Shown: in pieces, positions 24,537-36,313 of the stretch
Numbering within the stretch: the stretch's first letter is position 1
How the letters are laid out: each line of letters begins with the position of its first letter
Source: Symbiodinium natans
Lineage: Eukaryota > Sar > Dinophyceae > Suessiales > Symbiodiniaceae
Assembly: GCA_905221605.1 (NCBI GenBank)
Contig: CAJNDS010002139.1
Span: 124,001 to 188,000, forward strand
Length of the DNA: 64,000 nt
Reading direction: 5' to 3'
The notes under the pieces: generated by a model
What the model saw: the letters and a program-made list of their open reading frames with translations, nothing else
Told to the model about the DNA's origin: nothing
The model's database searches: none
Translations under genes and position numbers: made by a program

Positions 24537-25167
24537 GTGCGGCTGGATTTGGCCAAATTTTGCCGGACAGTCTGCGGGCAAAATTTGGCCAAATCGAGCT
24601 GCTCGTCGTGCGCGATGAGAAATGCGCGGCTCGATTTGGCCAAATTTTGCCGGGCAGCCTCCGGGCAAAATTTGGCCAAATCGGGCTGCTCTTCGTAGGC
24701 GATGAGAAATGCGCGGCTCGATTTGGCCAAATTTTGACGGGCAACTTTCGGGCAAAATTTGGCCAAATCAGGCTCTTCGTACGCGATGAGAAAAGCGCGG
24801 CTCGATTTGGCCAAATTTTGCCGGGCAGCTTTCGGGCAAAATTTGGCCAAATCGGGCTGCGCTTCGTAGGCGATGAGAAATGCGCGGCTCGATTTGGCCA
24901 AATTTTGCCGAGCAGCTTTCGGGCAAAATTTGGCCAAATCGGGCTGCTCTTCGTAGGCGATGAGAAATGCGCGGCTCGATTTGGCCAAATTTTGCTGAGC
25001 AGCTTTCGGGCAAAATTTGGCCAAATCGGGCTGCTCTTCGTAGGCGATGAGAAAGGCGCGGCTCGATTTGGCCAAATTTTGCCGGGCAGCCTTCGGGCAA
25101 AATTTGGCCAAATCGGGCAGCTCTTCGTATGCGATGAGAAGTGCGCGGCTCGATTTGGCCAAGTTTT
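24537..25167. repeat. 87-bp palindromic satellite, first array of unit 1
   Basis: About seven copies of an 87-bp unit (one spacing is 84). Each contains ATTTGGCCAAATTTTGCC, a spacer of about 12-14 bases, and its exact reverse complement, giving an 18-bp stem. ATTTGGCCAAAT is itself a perfect palindrome. Because 87 and 84 are multiples of three and no stop falls in several frames, long frames stay open on both strands (a 29-residue repeat with GQILPG and FGQIGLLFVGDEK on plus). I regard this as satellite DNA, not a protein gene. Confidence 0.9.
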
Positions 25168-25483
25168 GCCCGGAGCTTCCCCCCCTCCCAAGAATTTAAT
25201 AATGATTAATTTAAGTACGACGGGGAGGTTTCGGATTGAAATTATTTAAATTATTTAATTCTTAGGGGGCGGGGAGGGTGGTTCCCCCCTCTTTTCGGAT
25301 TTAAACTATTTAAACTATATAAGTTATTTACATTATTTGAAATATCTAAATTGTTTAAATTATGTAATTTTTTTAATCAAAGCTTTTTATAACTCCCTTG
25401 TCTCTCCCTAATTAGAAAAAGCCAATCTTGCTATTCACAGATAGGTGCCCTTCTTCCTCTTCAGGAAATCGCCTTTGGGCAAA
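25168..25483. repeat. AT-rich spacer and satellite A fragment, unit 1
   Basis: A C-rich then AT-rich spacer with many TTTAAA/ATTTAAAT words, followed from about 25,378 by a satellite A fragment that ends within AGGAAATCGCCTTT and passes straight into the 87-bp repeat. In the third unit the matching fragment (about 53,515 onward) continues for several hundred more bases, so unit 1 carries a deletion here. Confidence 0.8.
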
Positions 25484-25968
25484 ATTTGGCCAAATCGGGC
25501 TGCTCTTCGTAGGCGATGAGAAAGGTGCGGCTCGATTTGGCCAAATTTTGCCGGGCAACTTTCAGGCAAAATTTGGCCAAATCAGGCTCTTCGTACGCGA
25601 TGAGAAAGGCGCGGCTCGATTTGGCCAAATTTTGCCGGGCAGCTTTCGGGCAAAATTTGGCCAAATCGGGCTGCGCTTCGTAGGCGATGAGAAATGCGCG
25701 GCTCGATTTGGCCAAATTTTGCCGAGCAGCTTTCGGGCAAAATTTGGCCAAATCGGGCTGCTCTTCGTAGGCGATGAGAAATGCGCGGCTCGATTTGGCC
25801 AAATTTTGCCGAGCAGCTTTCGGGCAAAATTTGGCCAAATCGGGCTGCTCTTCGTAGGCGATGAGAGAGGCGCGGCTCGATTTGGCCAAATTTTGCCGGG
25901 CAGCCTTCGGGCAAAATTTGGCCAAATCGGGCAGCTCTTCGTATGCGATGAGAAATGCGCGGCTCGAT
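25484..25968. repeat. 87-bp palindromic satellite, second array of unit 1
   Basis: About five and a half copies of the 87-bp unit, including an 84-bp variant. It ends inside a copy at the shared word CGATTT, where the AT-rich satellite begins. Confidence 0.9.
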
Positions 25969-28161
25969 TTAAATTATTTAAATCCGACGCCTCAATTAAA
26001 TAATTTTATTAGACCGTAGGATTTAAATGATTTAATTGGTTTATGGCTTGGCTGAGTCCCCCCACAATTAAATTGATTTAAACGATTTAAACGATTTAAA
26101 CGATTTAAACGATTCCAATTAAATCGTTTAAATCCGACGCCTCAATTAAATAATTTAATTCGACCGTAGGATTTAAACTATTTAATTGGGTCCAATTAAA
26201 TCGTTTAAATCCGACGCCTCAATTAAATAATTTAATTGGACCGTAGGATTTAAACGATTTAATTGGGCCCAATTAAATCGTTTACATCGTTTAAATTAAT
26301 TTAATTGTGGTGGGAGGTGAGTACAGACAGGCACAGAGCCAATTAGATTATTTAAATCCGACGCCTCAATTAAATAATTTTATTAGACCGTAGGATTTAA
26401 ATGATTTAATTGGTTTATGGCTTGGCTGAGTCCCCCCACAATTAAATTAATTTAAACGATTTACACGATTTAAACGATTTAATTGGGTCCAATTAAATCG
26501 TTTAAATCCGACGCCTCAATTAAATAATTTAATTCGACCGTAGGATTTAAACGATTTAATTGGGTCCAATTAAATCGTTTAAATCCGACGCCTCAATTAA
26601 ATAATTTAATTGGACCGAAGGATGTAAACGATTTAATTGGGCCCAATTAAACCGTTTAAATCGTTTAAATCGTTTAAATTAATTTAATTGTGGTGGGAGG
26701 TGAGTACAGACAGGCACAGAGCCAATTAAATTATTTAAATCCGACGCCTCAATTAAATAATTTTATTAGACCGTAGGATTTAAATGATTTAATTGGTTTA
26801 TGGCTTGGCTGAGTCCCCCCACAATTAAATTAATTTAAACGATTTAAACGATTTAAACGATTTAAACGATTTAATTGGGAACAATTAAATCGTTTAAATC
26901 CGACGCCTCAATTAAATAATTTAAATAGACCGTAGGATTTAAACGATTTAATTGGGTCCAATTAAATCGTTTAAATCCGACGCCTCAATTAAATAATGTA
27001 ATTGGACCGTAGGATTTAAACGATTTAATTGGGCCCAATTAAATCGTTTAAATCGTTTAAATCGTTTAAATCGTATAAATTAATTTAATTGTGGTGGGAG
27101 GTGAATACAGACAGGCACAGAGCCAATTAAATTATTTAAATCCGACGCCTCAATTAAATAATTTAATTAGACCGTAGGATTTAAATGATTTAATTGGTTT
27201 ATGGCTTGGCTGTGTCCCCCCACAATTAAATTAATTTAAACGATTTAAACGATTTAAACGATTTAAACGATTTAATTGGGTCCAATTAAATCGTTTAAAT
27301 CCGACGCCTCCTCAATTAAATAATTTAATTCGACCGTAGGATTTAAACGATTTAATTGGGTCCAATTAAATCGTTTAAATCCGACGCCTCAATTAAATAA
27401 TTTAATTGGACCGTAGGATTTAAACGATTTAATTGGGCCCAATTAAATCGTTTAAATCGTTTAAATCGTTTAAATCGTTCAAATCGTTTAAATTAATTTA
27501 ATTGTGGTGGGAGGTGAGTACAGACAGGCACAGAGCCAATTAAATTATTTAAATCCGACGCCTCAATTAAATAATTTAATTAGACCGTAGGATTTAAATG
27601 ATTTAATTGGTTTATGGCTTGGCTGAGTCCCCCCACAATTAAATTAATTTAAACGATTTAAACGATTTAAACGATTTAAACGATTTAATTGGGTCCAATT
27701 AAATCGTTTAAATCCGACGCCTCAATTAAATAATTTAAATAGACCGTAGGATTTAAACGATTTAATTGGGTCCAATTAAATCGTTTAAATCCGACGCCTC
27801 AATTAAATAATTTAATTCGACCGTAGGATTTAAACAATTTAATTGGGCCCAATTAAATCGTTTAAATCCGACGCCTCAATTAAATAATTTAATTGGACCG
27901 TAGGATTTAAACGATTTAATTGGACCCAATTAAATCGTTTAAATCGTTTAAATCGTTTAAATCGTTTAAATTAATTTAATTGTGGTGGGAGGTGAGTATA
28001 GACAAGCACAGAGCCAATTAAATTATTTAAATCCGACGCCTTACTTATTCAAAAAAATAGGGCGTAGGATTTAAATAATTTAATTAAGCTCTCTCTATTT
28101 AAATAGTTTAATTTATTTAAATAAATTAAATTATTTTCTGCTTATTAAAAAAAAAGGAATG
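25966..28161. repeat. 77-bp AT-rich palindromic satellite, unit 1
   Basis: Subunits of about 77 bp contain CAATTAAATCGTTTAAATCC and its exact reverse complement as 20-bp arms around a loop with GACGCCTC and CGACCGTA. Subunits are grouped into higher-order repeats marked by GGTGGGAGGTGAGTACAGAC near 26,310, 26,692, 27,092, 27,508 and 27,985 (spacing about 380-480). Runs of the 9-mer AAACGATTT vary in copy number between groups. Confidence 0.95.
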
Positions 28162-28223
28162 AGCTAAATAGACCCTAAAGGCTGCTCTTTCATGAGCCCG
28201 CCGCCTTTAGGGTCTATTTAGCT
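28162..28223. repeat. Fused terminal inverted repeats at the unit 1/unit 2 junction
   Basis: The right end of unit 1 (28,162-28,193) and the left end of unit 2 (28,192-28,223) meet with only AT shared. The inner 21 bases are perfect inverted copies (28,162-28,182 and 28,203-28,223) separated by 20 bases, so the junction itself is a large hairpin. Confidence 0.85.
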
Positions 28224-31200
28224 TTGGGTTTTTCTTATTGCTTTAAAAGAGCGAATATAAACATCGTAATACAAAAATACATATTTACACCTACATATGG
28301 CACGCAAATCTCATGCCCAGCGGTTCTAGGCCTAGCCGCACGCCATTACGAACTGCGAATTTCTGGTTATTCTTATTTTCATTTGTTTCTCTTTGCTGTC
28401 TGTGTATGCGTGTTCTTTTTTCAGCCTGCGTGAAAAAGTCGCTGTTTGGCTGCGGCAGAAGGGAAAGAGAAGTGAGAGAGGAGAGACAACAAGGAGGCCA
28501 TTTTAATTTTCTGGAAGGGTATTGAAAAGAAAAGACAAGAAACAAGGAGACGGATGGCACTCTTCTTTATCTATCATCTCTCCCTTCCTTGCCTCTCCCG
28601 TTTCCCTCTATAATTCAAAAGACAAGACTTTTTTTGGTCTTCGCAGATCTCTCTCCTCTTCAGGAAGCCCCCTTGCCCGTATTTTGCTTGCTTTCTGAAA
28701 CGACAAGGAAAACAACACATAGAAAGAGAGGAAAGGGAATGAAACAATAGGCAGTGGAGCTCTTCAGTGTCTTTCCCTATCTCTTTTCTTCTTTTTCTTT
28801 TTCATTCAATAAGGAAAAGAAGCTTCCTTTTGTGTGTTTTTGAAATTCAAAGAGAACAGGAGACGGGAAGGGAGAGAGAAAGGAGAGAGGAGAGATCAAA
28901 AGGAATGCAATTTTAATGGGAAGAGCAATGAAAAGAATGGAAGAGAAATGAAGACAGGAGAGGGAGGTGCAAAATCAGGCTAAGAGAAGATGGTGCTCGT
29001 TTTCATCTTTCTTCTCTTGTTCTTTTCCCTGTCAAATAGAAAACAAAAGGAAGAACAATGAACATGCAAAGGAACCCGTTTTCTTTTTCCATTTGGGAAC
29101 AAGGAAAGAACAGAGGCGATAGGGCGAGAGGAGGGATTTGCTGAAGCATGGGGAGGGTCTACGGACAAGGAGCCAACCCCGCTCAGTTTCCCCATCCATT
29201 GAAACAGGAAAAGAAAGAAACAGGGCCTCCATTCCCCTCTTGTTCTTCCTTTCTTGTGTTTTTGTCATATCAAGGGGAACAGGAGAAGAGAAGGGAGAGA
29301 GAAGAAGAGAGGAGAGACAACAAGGATTGCATTTGTACTGGGAAGAGCAAAGAAAAGAATAGAAGAGAGATGAATAAAGGAGAGGGAGAGACAAAATAAG
29401 GCGCAGAGAAGATGGCACTCTTCTTTATCTATCCTCTCCCCCTTATCTCTCCCTGCCCTCTTTCTTTTCGAAATAAGAAAACAAAAAGGAAGAACTATGA
29501 GAAGGAGAAGGGGACGGAAAGGAACGGAAAGGATAGGCCGATAGGAGGGGTATGATGAAGTATGGCAAGGTCCACGCGCCAGGAGTCACCCTCTGCTTAC
29601 CCTTCCACTGCCTTATCATACAAGTTCCTTTCTTGCGCTGTATCAGTTGAAAGGAAACAGAAGGAGAAAAGGGAAAGGGAAGTGAGAGAGGAGAGATGAC
29701 TTGGACGGCATTTTTCTGGAAGCGCAACTGTACCGGAATGTGGCCACAACAAGCAGGCCAGGGAGGCTCAGGCGGGGCAACTGTAGCGGAATGTGGCCGC
29801 AACAAGCAGGCCAGGGAGGCTCAGGCGGGGCAAGTCTCTCCCTAATTAGAAAAAAACCAATCTTGCTCTTCGCAGATAGATAAGTGCCCTTCTTCCACTT
29901 CAGGAAATCGCCTTTCCCAAATTTTGCTTTTTGAAGCGAATAAGAAAAACAACAGATAAGAAGAGAGGACAGGGAATGACTAGGTAAAGAGAGGGGCTCT
30001 TCAATTGCGCGTTACTTTTCCTTCTTGGGGGATGTCCTTTTTTTCTCCCTTGAAGATGCAGAAAACTATCAAAAGGAACACCCGTTCCATCGCCCATTTA
30101 CTCTTCAATTCCCTTCCTTATCTCCTATGCTTTTTTCTTTAGTCATTGCAACAGGAGAAGACAGGAAAAGGGCCTCCATTCCCCTCTTGTTCTTCCTTTC
30201 TTGTGTTTTTGTCATATAAAGGGGAACAGGAGAAAGAGAAGGAGAGAGGAGCGATGAAAGGAACACAATTTTAAGGGGAAGAGCCAAGAAAAGAATGGAA
30301 GAGAGATGCATAAAGGAGAGGGAGAGACAAAACAAGTTGCAAAGAAGATGGCGCTCTTCTTAATCCATCCCATCTCCCTTATCTCTCCCTTCCCTTTTTC
30401 TTTTCGAAATAAGAAAAACTAAGCAGGAAGAATTATGAAAAGGAGAAGGGTAAGGAAAAGAGCAGAAGAGATAGGCCGAAAAGAGTGATATGATGAAGTA
30501 TGGCAAGGTCCACACGCAAGGAGTCACCCTCTGCTTACCCTCCCACTGCCCTTATCATACAAGTTCCTTTCTTGTGGTTTATCAGCTAAACGGAAACAGA
30601 AGGAGAGAAAGGAAAGAGAAGTGAGAGAGGAGAGACAACAAGGAGGTCATTTAAATTTTCTGGAAGGGTATTGAAAAGAAGAGAAAAGACAAGAAACAAG
30701 GAGACGGATGGCACTGATCTTTATCTATCATCTCTCCCTTGCTTGTCTTTCCCTTTTCCCTCTATAATGAAAAAAAAGGCGCCCTCTCTCGTCTTCAGGA
30801 ACCCGTTCACTTTTTCCGTTTGGGAACAAGGAAAAGAACAGAGGCGATAGGGCGAGAGGAAGGATTTGCTGAAGCATGGGGAGGGTCTCAAGGAGCCAAC
30901 CCCGCTCACTTGCCCCATCCATTGTGAAAAGAACAGGGCCTCCATTCCCCTCTTGTTCTTCCTTTCTTGCGTTTTTGTCATTTCAGGGGGAACAGGAGAA
31001 GAGAAGGGAAAGAGAAGGAGCGAGGAGAGATAAAAAGAACACAATTTTAATGGGAAGAGCCAAGAAAAGAATAGAAGAGAGATGAATAAAGGAGAGGGAG
31101 AGACAAAACAAGGCGCAAAGAAGATGGCACTCTTCTTTATCTATCCTCTCTCCCTTATCTCTGCAAGGAATAGAACAGACAGGAAGCAAGGAGACGGAGT

Positions 31201-34200
31201 GACAAAACTTGTCGCAAAGCTTTATATATCTCCCTTGTCTCTCCCTAATTAGAAAAAACCAATCTTGCTATTCACAGATAGATAGGCGCCCTTCTTCCTC
31301 TTCAGGAAATCGCCTTTCCTTTATTTGGCTTTTTGAAGCGAATAAGAAAAACAAGAGATAAGAAGAGAGGACAGGGAATGACTAGGTAAAGAGAGGAGCT
31401 CTTCAATTTTCCTCCCTATCTCTTATGTTACTTTTCCTCCTTGGGGGATGTCCTTTTTTCTCCCTTGAAGATGCAGAAAACTATCAAAAAGAACACCCGT
31501 TCCATCGCCCATATACTCTTCAATTCCCTTCCTTATCTCTTATGCTCTTTTCCTTATTCATTGCAAGAGGAGAAGACAGGAAAAGGGCCTCCATTCCCCT
31601 CTTGTTCTTCCTTTCTTGTGTTTTTGTCATATAAAGGGGAACAGGAGAAGAGAAGGGGAAGAGAAGGAGAGAGGAGCGATGAAAGGAAGACAATTTTAAG
31701 GGGAAGAGCCAAGAAAAGAATGGAAGAGAGATGAATAAAGGAGAGGGAGAGACAAAACAAAGCGCAAAGAAGATGGCACTCTTCTTTATCTATCCTCTCT
31801 CCCTTATCTCTGCAAGGAATAGAACAGACAGGAAGCAAGGAGACGGAGTGACAAAACTTGTCGCAAAGCTTTATATATCTCCCTTGTCTCTCCCTAATTA
31901 GAAAAAACCAATCTTGCTATTCACAGATAGATAGGTGCCCTTCTTCCTCTTCAGGAAATCGCCTTTCCCTTATTTGGCTTTTTGAAGCGAATAAGAAAAA
32001 CAACAGATAAGAAGAGAGGACAGGGAATGACTAGGTAAAGAGAGTAGCTCTTCAATTTTCCTCCCTATCTCTTATGTTACTTTTCCTCCTTGGGGGATGT
32101 CCTTTTTTTCTCCCTTGAAGATGCAGAAAACTATCAAAAGGAACACCCGTTCCATCGCCCATTTACTCTTCAATTCCCTTCCTTATCTCCTATGCTCTTT
32201 TCTTTAGTCATTGCAACAGGAGAAGACAGGAAAAGGGCCTCCATTCCCCTCTTGTTCTTCCTTTCTTGTGTTTTTGTCATATAAAGGGGAACAGGAGAAG
32301 AGAAGGGGAAGAGAAGGAGAGAGGAGCGATGAAAGGAACACACTTTTAATGGGAAGAGCCAAGAAAAGAATGGAAGAGAGATGAATAAAGGAGAGGGAGA
32401 GACAAAACAAGTTGCAAAGAAGATGGCGCTCTTCTTAATCCATCCCCTCTCCCTTATCTCTCCCTTCCCTTTTTCTTTTCGAAATAAGAAAACTAAGCAT
32501 GAAGAATTATGAAAAGGAGAAGGCTTTCTTGTGGTTTACAGCTAAACGGAAGCAGAAGGAGAGAAGGGAAAGAGAAGTGAGAGAGGAGAGACAACAAGGA
32601 GGTCATTTTAATTTTCTGGAAGGGTATTGAAAAGAAGAGAAAAGACAAGACACAAGGAGACGGATGGCACTCTTCTTTATCTATCATCTCTCCCTTGCTT
32701 GTCTTGCCCTTTTGCCTCTATAATGAAAAAAAGGCGCCCTCTCTCGTCTTCAGGAACCCGTTCACTTTTTCCGTTTGGGAACAAGGAAAAGAACAGAGGC
32801 GATAGGGCGAGAGGAAGAATTTGCTGAAGCATGGGGAGGGTCTACGGGCAAGGAGCCAACCCCGCTCACTTGCCCCATCCATTGTGAAAAGAACAGGGCC
32901 TCCATTCCCCTCTTGTTCTTCCTTTCTTGCGTTTTTGTCATTTAAGGGGGAACAGGAGAAGAGAAGGGAAAGAGAAGGAGCGAGGAGAGATAAAAAGAAC
33001 ACAATTTTAATGGGAAGAGCCAAGAAAAGAATAGAAGAGAGATGAATAAAGGAGAGAGAGAGAGAGAGAGACAAAACAAGGCGCAAAGAAGATGGCACTC
33101 TTCTTTATCTATCCTCACTCCCTTATCTCTGCAAGGAATAGAACAGACAGGAAGCAAGGAGACGGAGTGACAAAACTTGTCGCAAAGCTTTATATATCTC
33201 CCTTGTCTCTCCCTCCTAATTAGAAAAAACCAATCTTGCTATTCACAGATAGATAGGTGCCCTTCTTCCTCTTCAGGAAATCGCCTTTCCCTTATTTGGC
33301 TTTTTGAAGCGAATAAGAAAAACAACAGATAAGAAGAGAGGACAGGGAATGACTAGGTAAAGAGAGGAGCTCTTCAATTTTCCTCCCTATCTCTTATGCT
33401 ACTTTTCCTCCTTGGGGGATGTCCTTTTTTCTCCCTTCTTGAAGATGCAGAAAACTATCAAAAAGAACACCCGTTCCATCGCCCATTTACTCTTCAATTC
33501 CCTTCCTTATCTCCTATGCTCTTTTCCTTATTCATTTCAACAGGAGAAGACAGGAAAAGGGCTTCCATTCCCCTCCTGTTCTTCCTTTCTTGTGTTTTTT
33601 GTCATATAAAGGGGAACAGGAGAAGAGAAGGGAAAGAGAAGGAGAGATGAGCGATAAAAAGAACACAATTTTAATGGGAAGAGCCAAGAAAAGAATGGAA
33701 GAGAGATGAATAAAGGAGAGGGAGAGACAAAACAAGGAGCAAAGAAGATGGCGCTCTTCTTGATCTATCCTCTTTCCCTTATCTCTGCAAGGAATAGAAC
33801 AGACAGGAAGCAAGGAGACGGAGTGACAAAACTTGTCGCAAAGCTTTATATATCTCCCTTGTCTCTCCCTAATTAGAAAAAACCAATCTTGCTATTCACA
33901 GATAGGCGCCCTTCTTCCTCTTCAGGAAATCGCCTTTCCTTTATTTGGCTTTTTGAAGCGAACAAGAAAAACAAGAGATAAGAAGAGAGGACAGGGAATG
34001 ACTAGGTAAAGAGAGGAGCTCTTCAATGTCCCTCCCTTTTTCTTATGTTACTTTTCCTTCTTGGGGGGTCCTTTTTCCTCCCTTGAAGATGCAGAAAACG
34101 ATCAAAAAGGACACCCGTTCCATCGCCCATATATAGGGAGACAGAGAAATCATGAGCATCAGCTGGGTTTGCTGCACCACTCAAAACTTCTCAAGTGACC
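28224..34200. repeat. Satellite A, unit 2
   Basis: Nearly identical to 19,595-24,237 at a constant offset of about 8,624-8,630 bases for the first 3.5 kb. It then carries about 1.3 kb of extra satellite repeats (around 31,840-33,400) absent from unit 1. Scattered substitutions and small indels separate the copies, for example a loss of about 15 bp at 30,888. No genes. Confidence 0.9.
29724..29829 (+). repeat. 53-bp tandem pair, unit 2
   Basis: Equivalent of 21,100-21,205, with one substitution in the second copy (GGCCGCAAC instead of GGCCACAAC). Confidence 0.9.
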
Positions 34201-34280
34201 TAGGCGCACTCTGCGCCTATCAGAGTACATTACAAGTACATAGGCGCACTCTGCGCCTATCAGAGTACATTACAAGTACA
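34201..34280 (+). repeat. 40-bp hairpin repeat, two copies, unit 2
   Basis: Same as 24,238-24,317, with both stems intact. Confidence 0.9.
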
Positions 34281-34506
34281 AGTGCAAGTACAAGCCTTCG
34301 TTTTTGATGTAGAGGGCACGAAAGGTGGAGGAGGGCTGGGGGGGGTGGGGTAAAAGAATTATATAAAACCACTTATAAGGTTTATACAGTTTATGAAGTG
34401 GGCTCTTTTTTTCTCCTTTGGCTAATTTTGGGCAACATTTGACCTTTGGGCCCAATTCGGCCTCAAAAAAACGGCCCCAAAGGGCCCAACAATGGGAAAC
34501 GTGCGG

Positions 34507-34606
34507 NNNNNNNNNNNNNNNNNNNNNNNNNNNNNNNNNNNNNNNNNNNNNNNNNNNNNNNNNNNNNNNNNNNNNNNNNNNNNNNNNNNNNNNNNNNNNN
34601 NNNNNN
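34507..34606. other. Assembly gap of exactly 100 N
   Basis: The round size suggests a scaffold placeholder of unknown true length. The sequence before it stops just where the 87-bp satellite array begins in the other units, and the sequence after it is an unrelated GGGGCT repeat. The left and right sides may not be adjacent in the genome. Confidence 0.98.
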
Positions 34607-34788
34607 GGGGGCTGGGGCTGGGGCTGGGGCTGGGGCTGGGGCTGGGGCTGGGGCTGGGCTGGGGCTGGGGCTGGGGCTGGGGCTGGCGCTTGGGGCTGGG
34701 GCTGGGGCTGGGGCTGGGGCTGGGGCTGGGGATGGGGCTGGGGCTGGGGCTGGGGCTGGGGCTGGGGCTGGGGCTGGGGCTGTGGGGG
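34607..34788 (+). repeat. (GGGGCT)n hexamer repeat
   Basis: About 30 copies of GGGGCT with a few variants (GGGCT, GGCGCTT, GGGGAT). It is strongly G-quadruplex-prone. Its left end is set by the assembly gap, so the full length is unknown. Confidence 0.95.
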
Positions 34789-36176
34789 GGGTGGGCTTGG
34801 GTGGGGTGGGGGGGAGGAGAGTGGGGAGTGGGGGTGAGAGGGGGGAAGTGGTTAGCGCGGGAGTGGGATTGGGTGGGGAGTAGGTGGAGTGGGAATGGGG
34901 TGTGGAATGGGGGGAGTGGGGGGGAGTGGGAGGTGGGATGGGGCTTTTTCAGGAGCCTCCCACTCTCTTCACTCTCCCCCCCCCCGTTCCCCTCACTCCC
35001 CTTTCTTCTTCTCTCACCCCCCCTCCACTCTTCCCCCACTCATTCCCTCCACTCTCTCCACTTTCACTCCCCCGTTTTCTTCACTTCCTCTATTTCTCCT
35101 CACTTCATTTCTCTCGCTTCCCTCATTCCTCCACCCCTGACTCCTCCTCATTTCACACACTTCTTCTCCCTTCTGTCATTCCCACACTCCTCTCACTCCC
35201 TCCACGGTCTAAGGAAAGACATAAGGAAGTGAGCTACCACTTTCCTTACTCCAGAACTTTTTTTGTTGACTCTTAAGGGCTTCATTAAGCTCTTTAAAAG
35301 AGCGGGACCCTATTACTTTGGTCTTACTCGCAATGAAAAACATGATTTTTTTTACTGAATTCGATTATTTGGGGCACTTCTCCATTTTATCCCAGAAGGG
35401 CCAGGCAATTTTGGGCCTGGGTGGGGTGGGCGGGGGGAGGGTGGGGATTAAGGTGAGTAGGGAGGAGTGGGGGCGTGGTGGAGAAGTAGAGGCAGTGCAG
35501 AGTGGTGCGGTGTTTTATCCCAGGAAACGTTGCAAAAGTTTGGGCGTGGGTGGAGTGGGGGAGTGGGTGGGTGGGGATTGAGGGGAATGGGAGTTGGGGG
35601 GGGGAGTGGTGGGGAGGGAAGTGGTGGGGGGGGCGGAGTGGGGGGAGGAGTGGGGTGGGGAGTGGGCTGGGGCTGGGCCTGGGGCTGGGCCTGGGGCTGG
35701 GCCTGGGGCTGGCCTGGGGTTGGGCCTGGGTCTGGGACTGGGGCTGGGGGCCTGGGGCTGGGGTGCTGGGCTGGGGTGCGGTGCTGGGGTGCTGGGTGCT
35801 GGGGTGCTGGGGTGCTGCGATACTGGGGTCCCAGGGTGCTGGGGTGCTGGGGTGCTGGGGTGCTGGGGCTGGGGGTTGGGGGGGCGGGACTGGGGCTTGT
35901 TGTGGGGGGAGTGGGGGGAATGGGGGGAAGTGGTGAGGGAATGGGAGTGGGCACGTGTGGTTGCAGTTTCGGAGCCAGTGGAGTCGGAGTGGGGGGAGGG
36001 GGGGGCGAGGGGGAAGGGAATGGGGGGGTGGTAGTGGTAGTGAGTGGTGGGAGGGGGAAGGAGTGGGGGTGTAAGAGAAGAGGGGGAGGAGAGTCAAGGG
36101 GAAGAGTGGGAAAGAAGGGTGGGAGGGGGAGGGTGGGAGGGCGGGGAAGGGGGGCAAGGAGGAAAAGAAAAGGGGG

Positions 36177-36177
<1 letters not shown>
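34789..36177. repeat. G-rich and C-rich low-complexity region with GGGGCT/GGGCCT and GGTGCTGG tracts
   Basis: Mostly GGGGTGG/GGAGTGGG-type DNA, with a C/T-rich island at about 34,970-35,200, a short ordinary segment at about 35,210-35,400, a (GGGGCTGGGCCT)n-like tract at about 35,665-35,765 and a (GGGGTGCT)n-like tract at about 35,765-35,870. Long proline-rich and glycine-rich frames on both strands come from the composition. No gene is supported. Confidence 0.85.

Positions 36178-36229
<52 letters not shown>
36178..36229 (+). repeat. Uninterrupted run of 52 G
   Basis: A homopolymer of 52 G on the plus strand, just 3' of the minus-strand ankyrin gene. The real length is uncertain because homopolymers are error-prone. 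Confidence 0.9.
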
Positions 36230-36231
<2 letters not shown>

Positions 36232-36313
36232 GGGGGTGGGCAGGTCGCACGTGTTGCTTTTTTTGGTACCGAGCTGACGTCGTAGTTGATTGCGTGGGTT
36301 CTTGTGTAGGTGT

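Noticed and set aside
24537..25167. Regular repeats with spacers resembling a CRISPR array
   Set aside because: The spacers are themselves conserved between units, no cas genes exist and the genome is eukaryotic. It is a tandem satellite.
24458..25249. Overlapping open frames of 230-261 codons on both strands
   Set aside because: They follow from an 87-bp repeat that lacks stops and is a multiple of three long. The same frames exist on both strands and in other units, with no start context or domain. Kept only as a finding.
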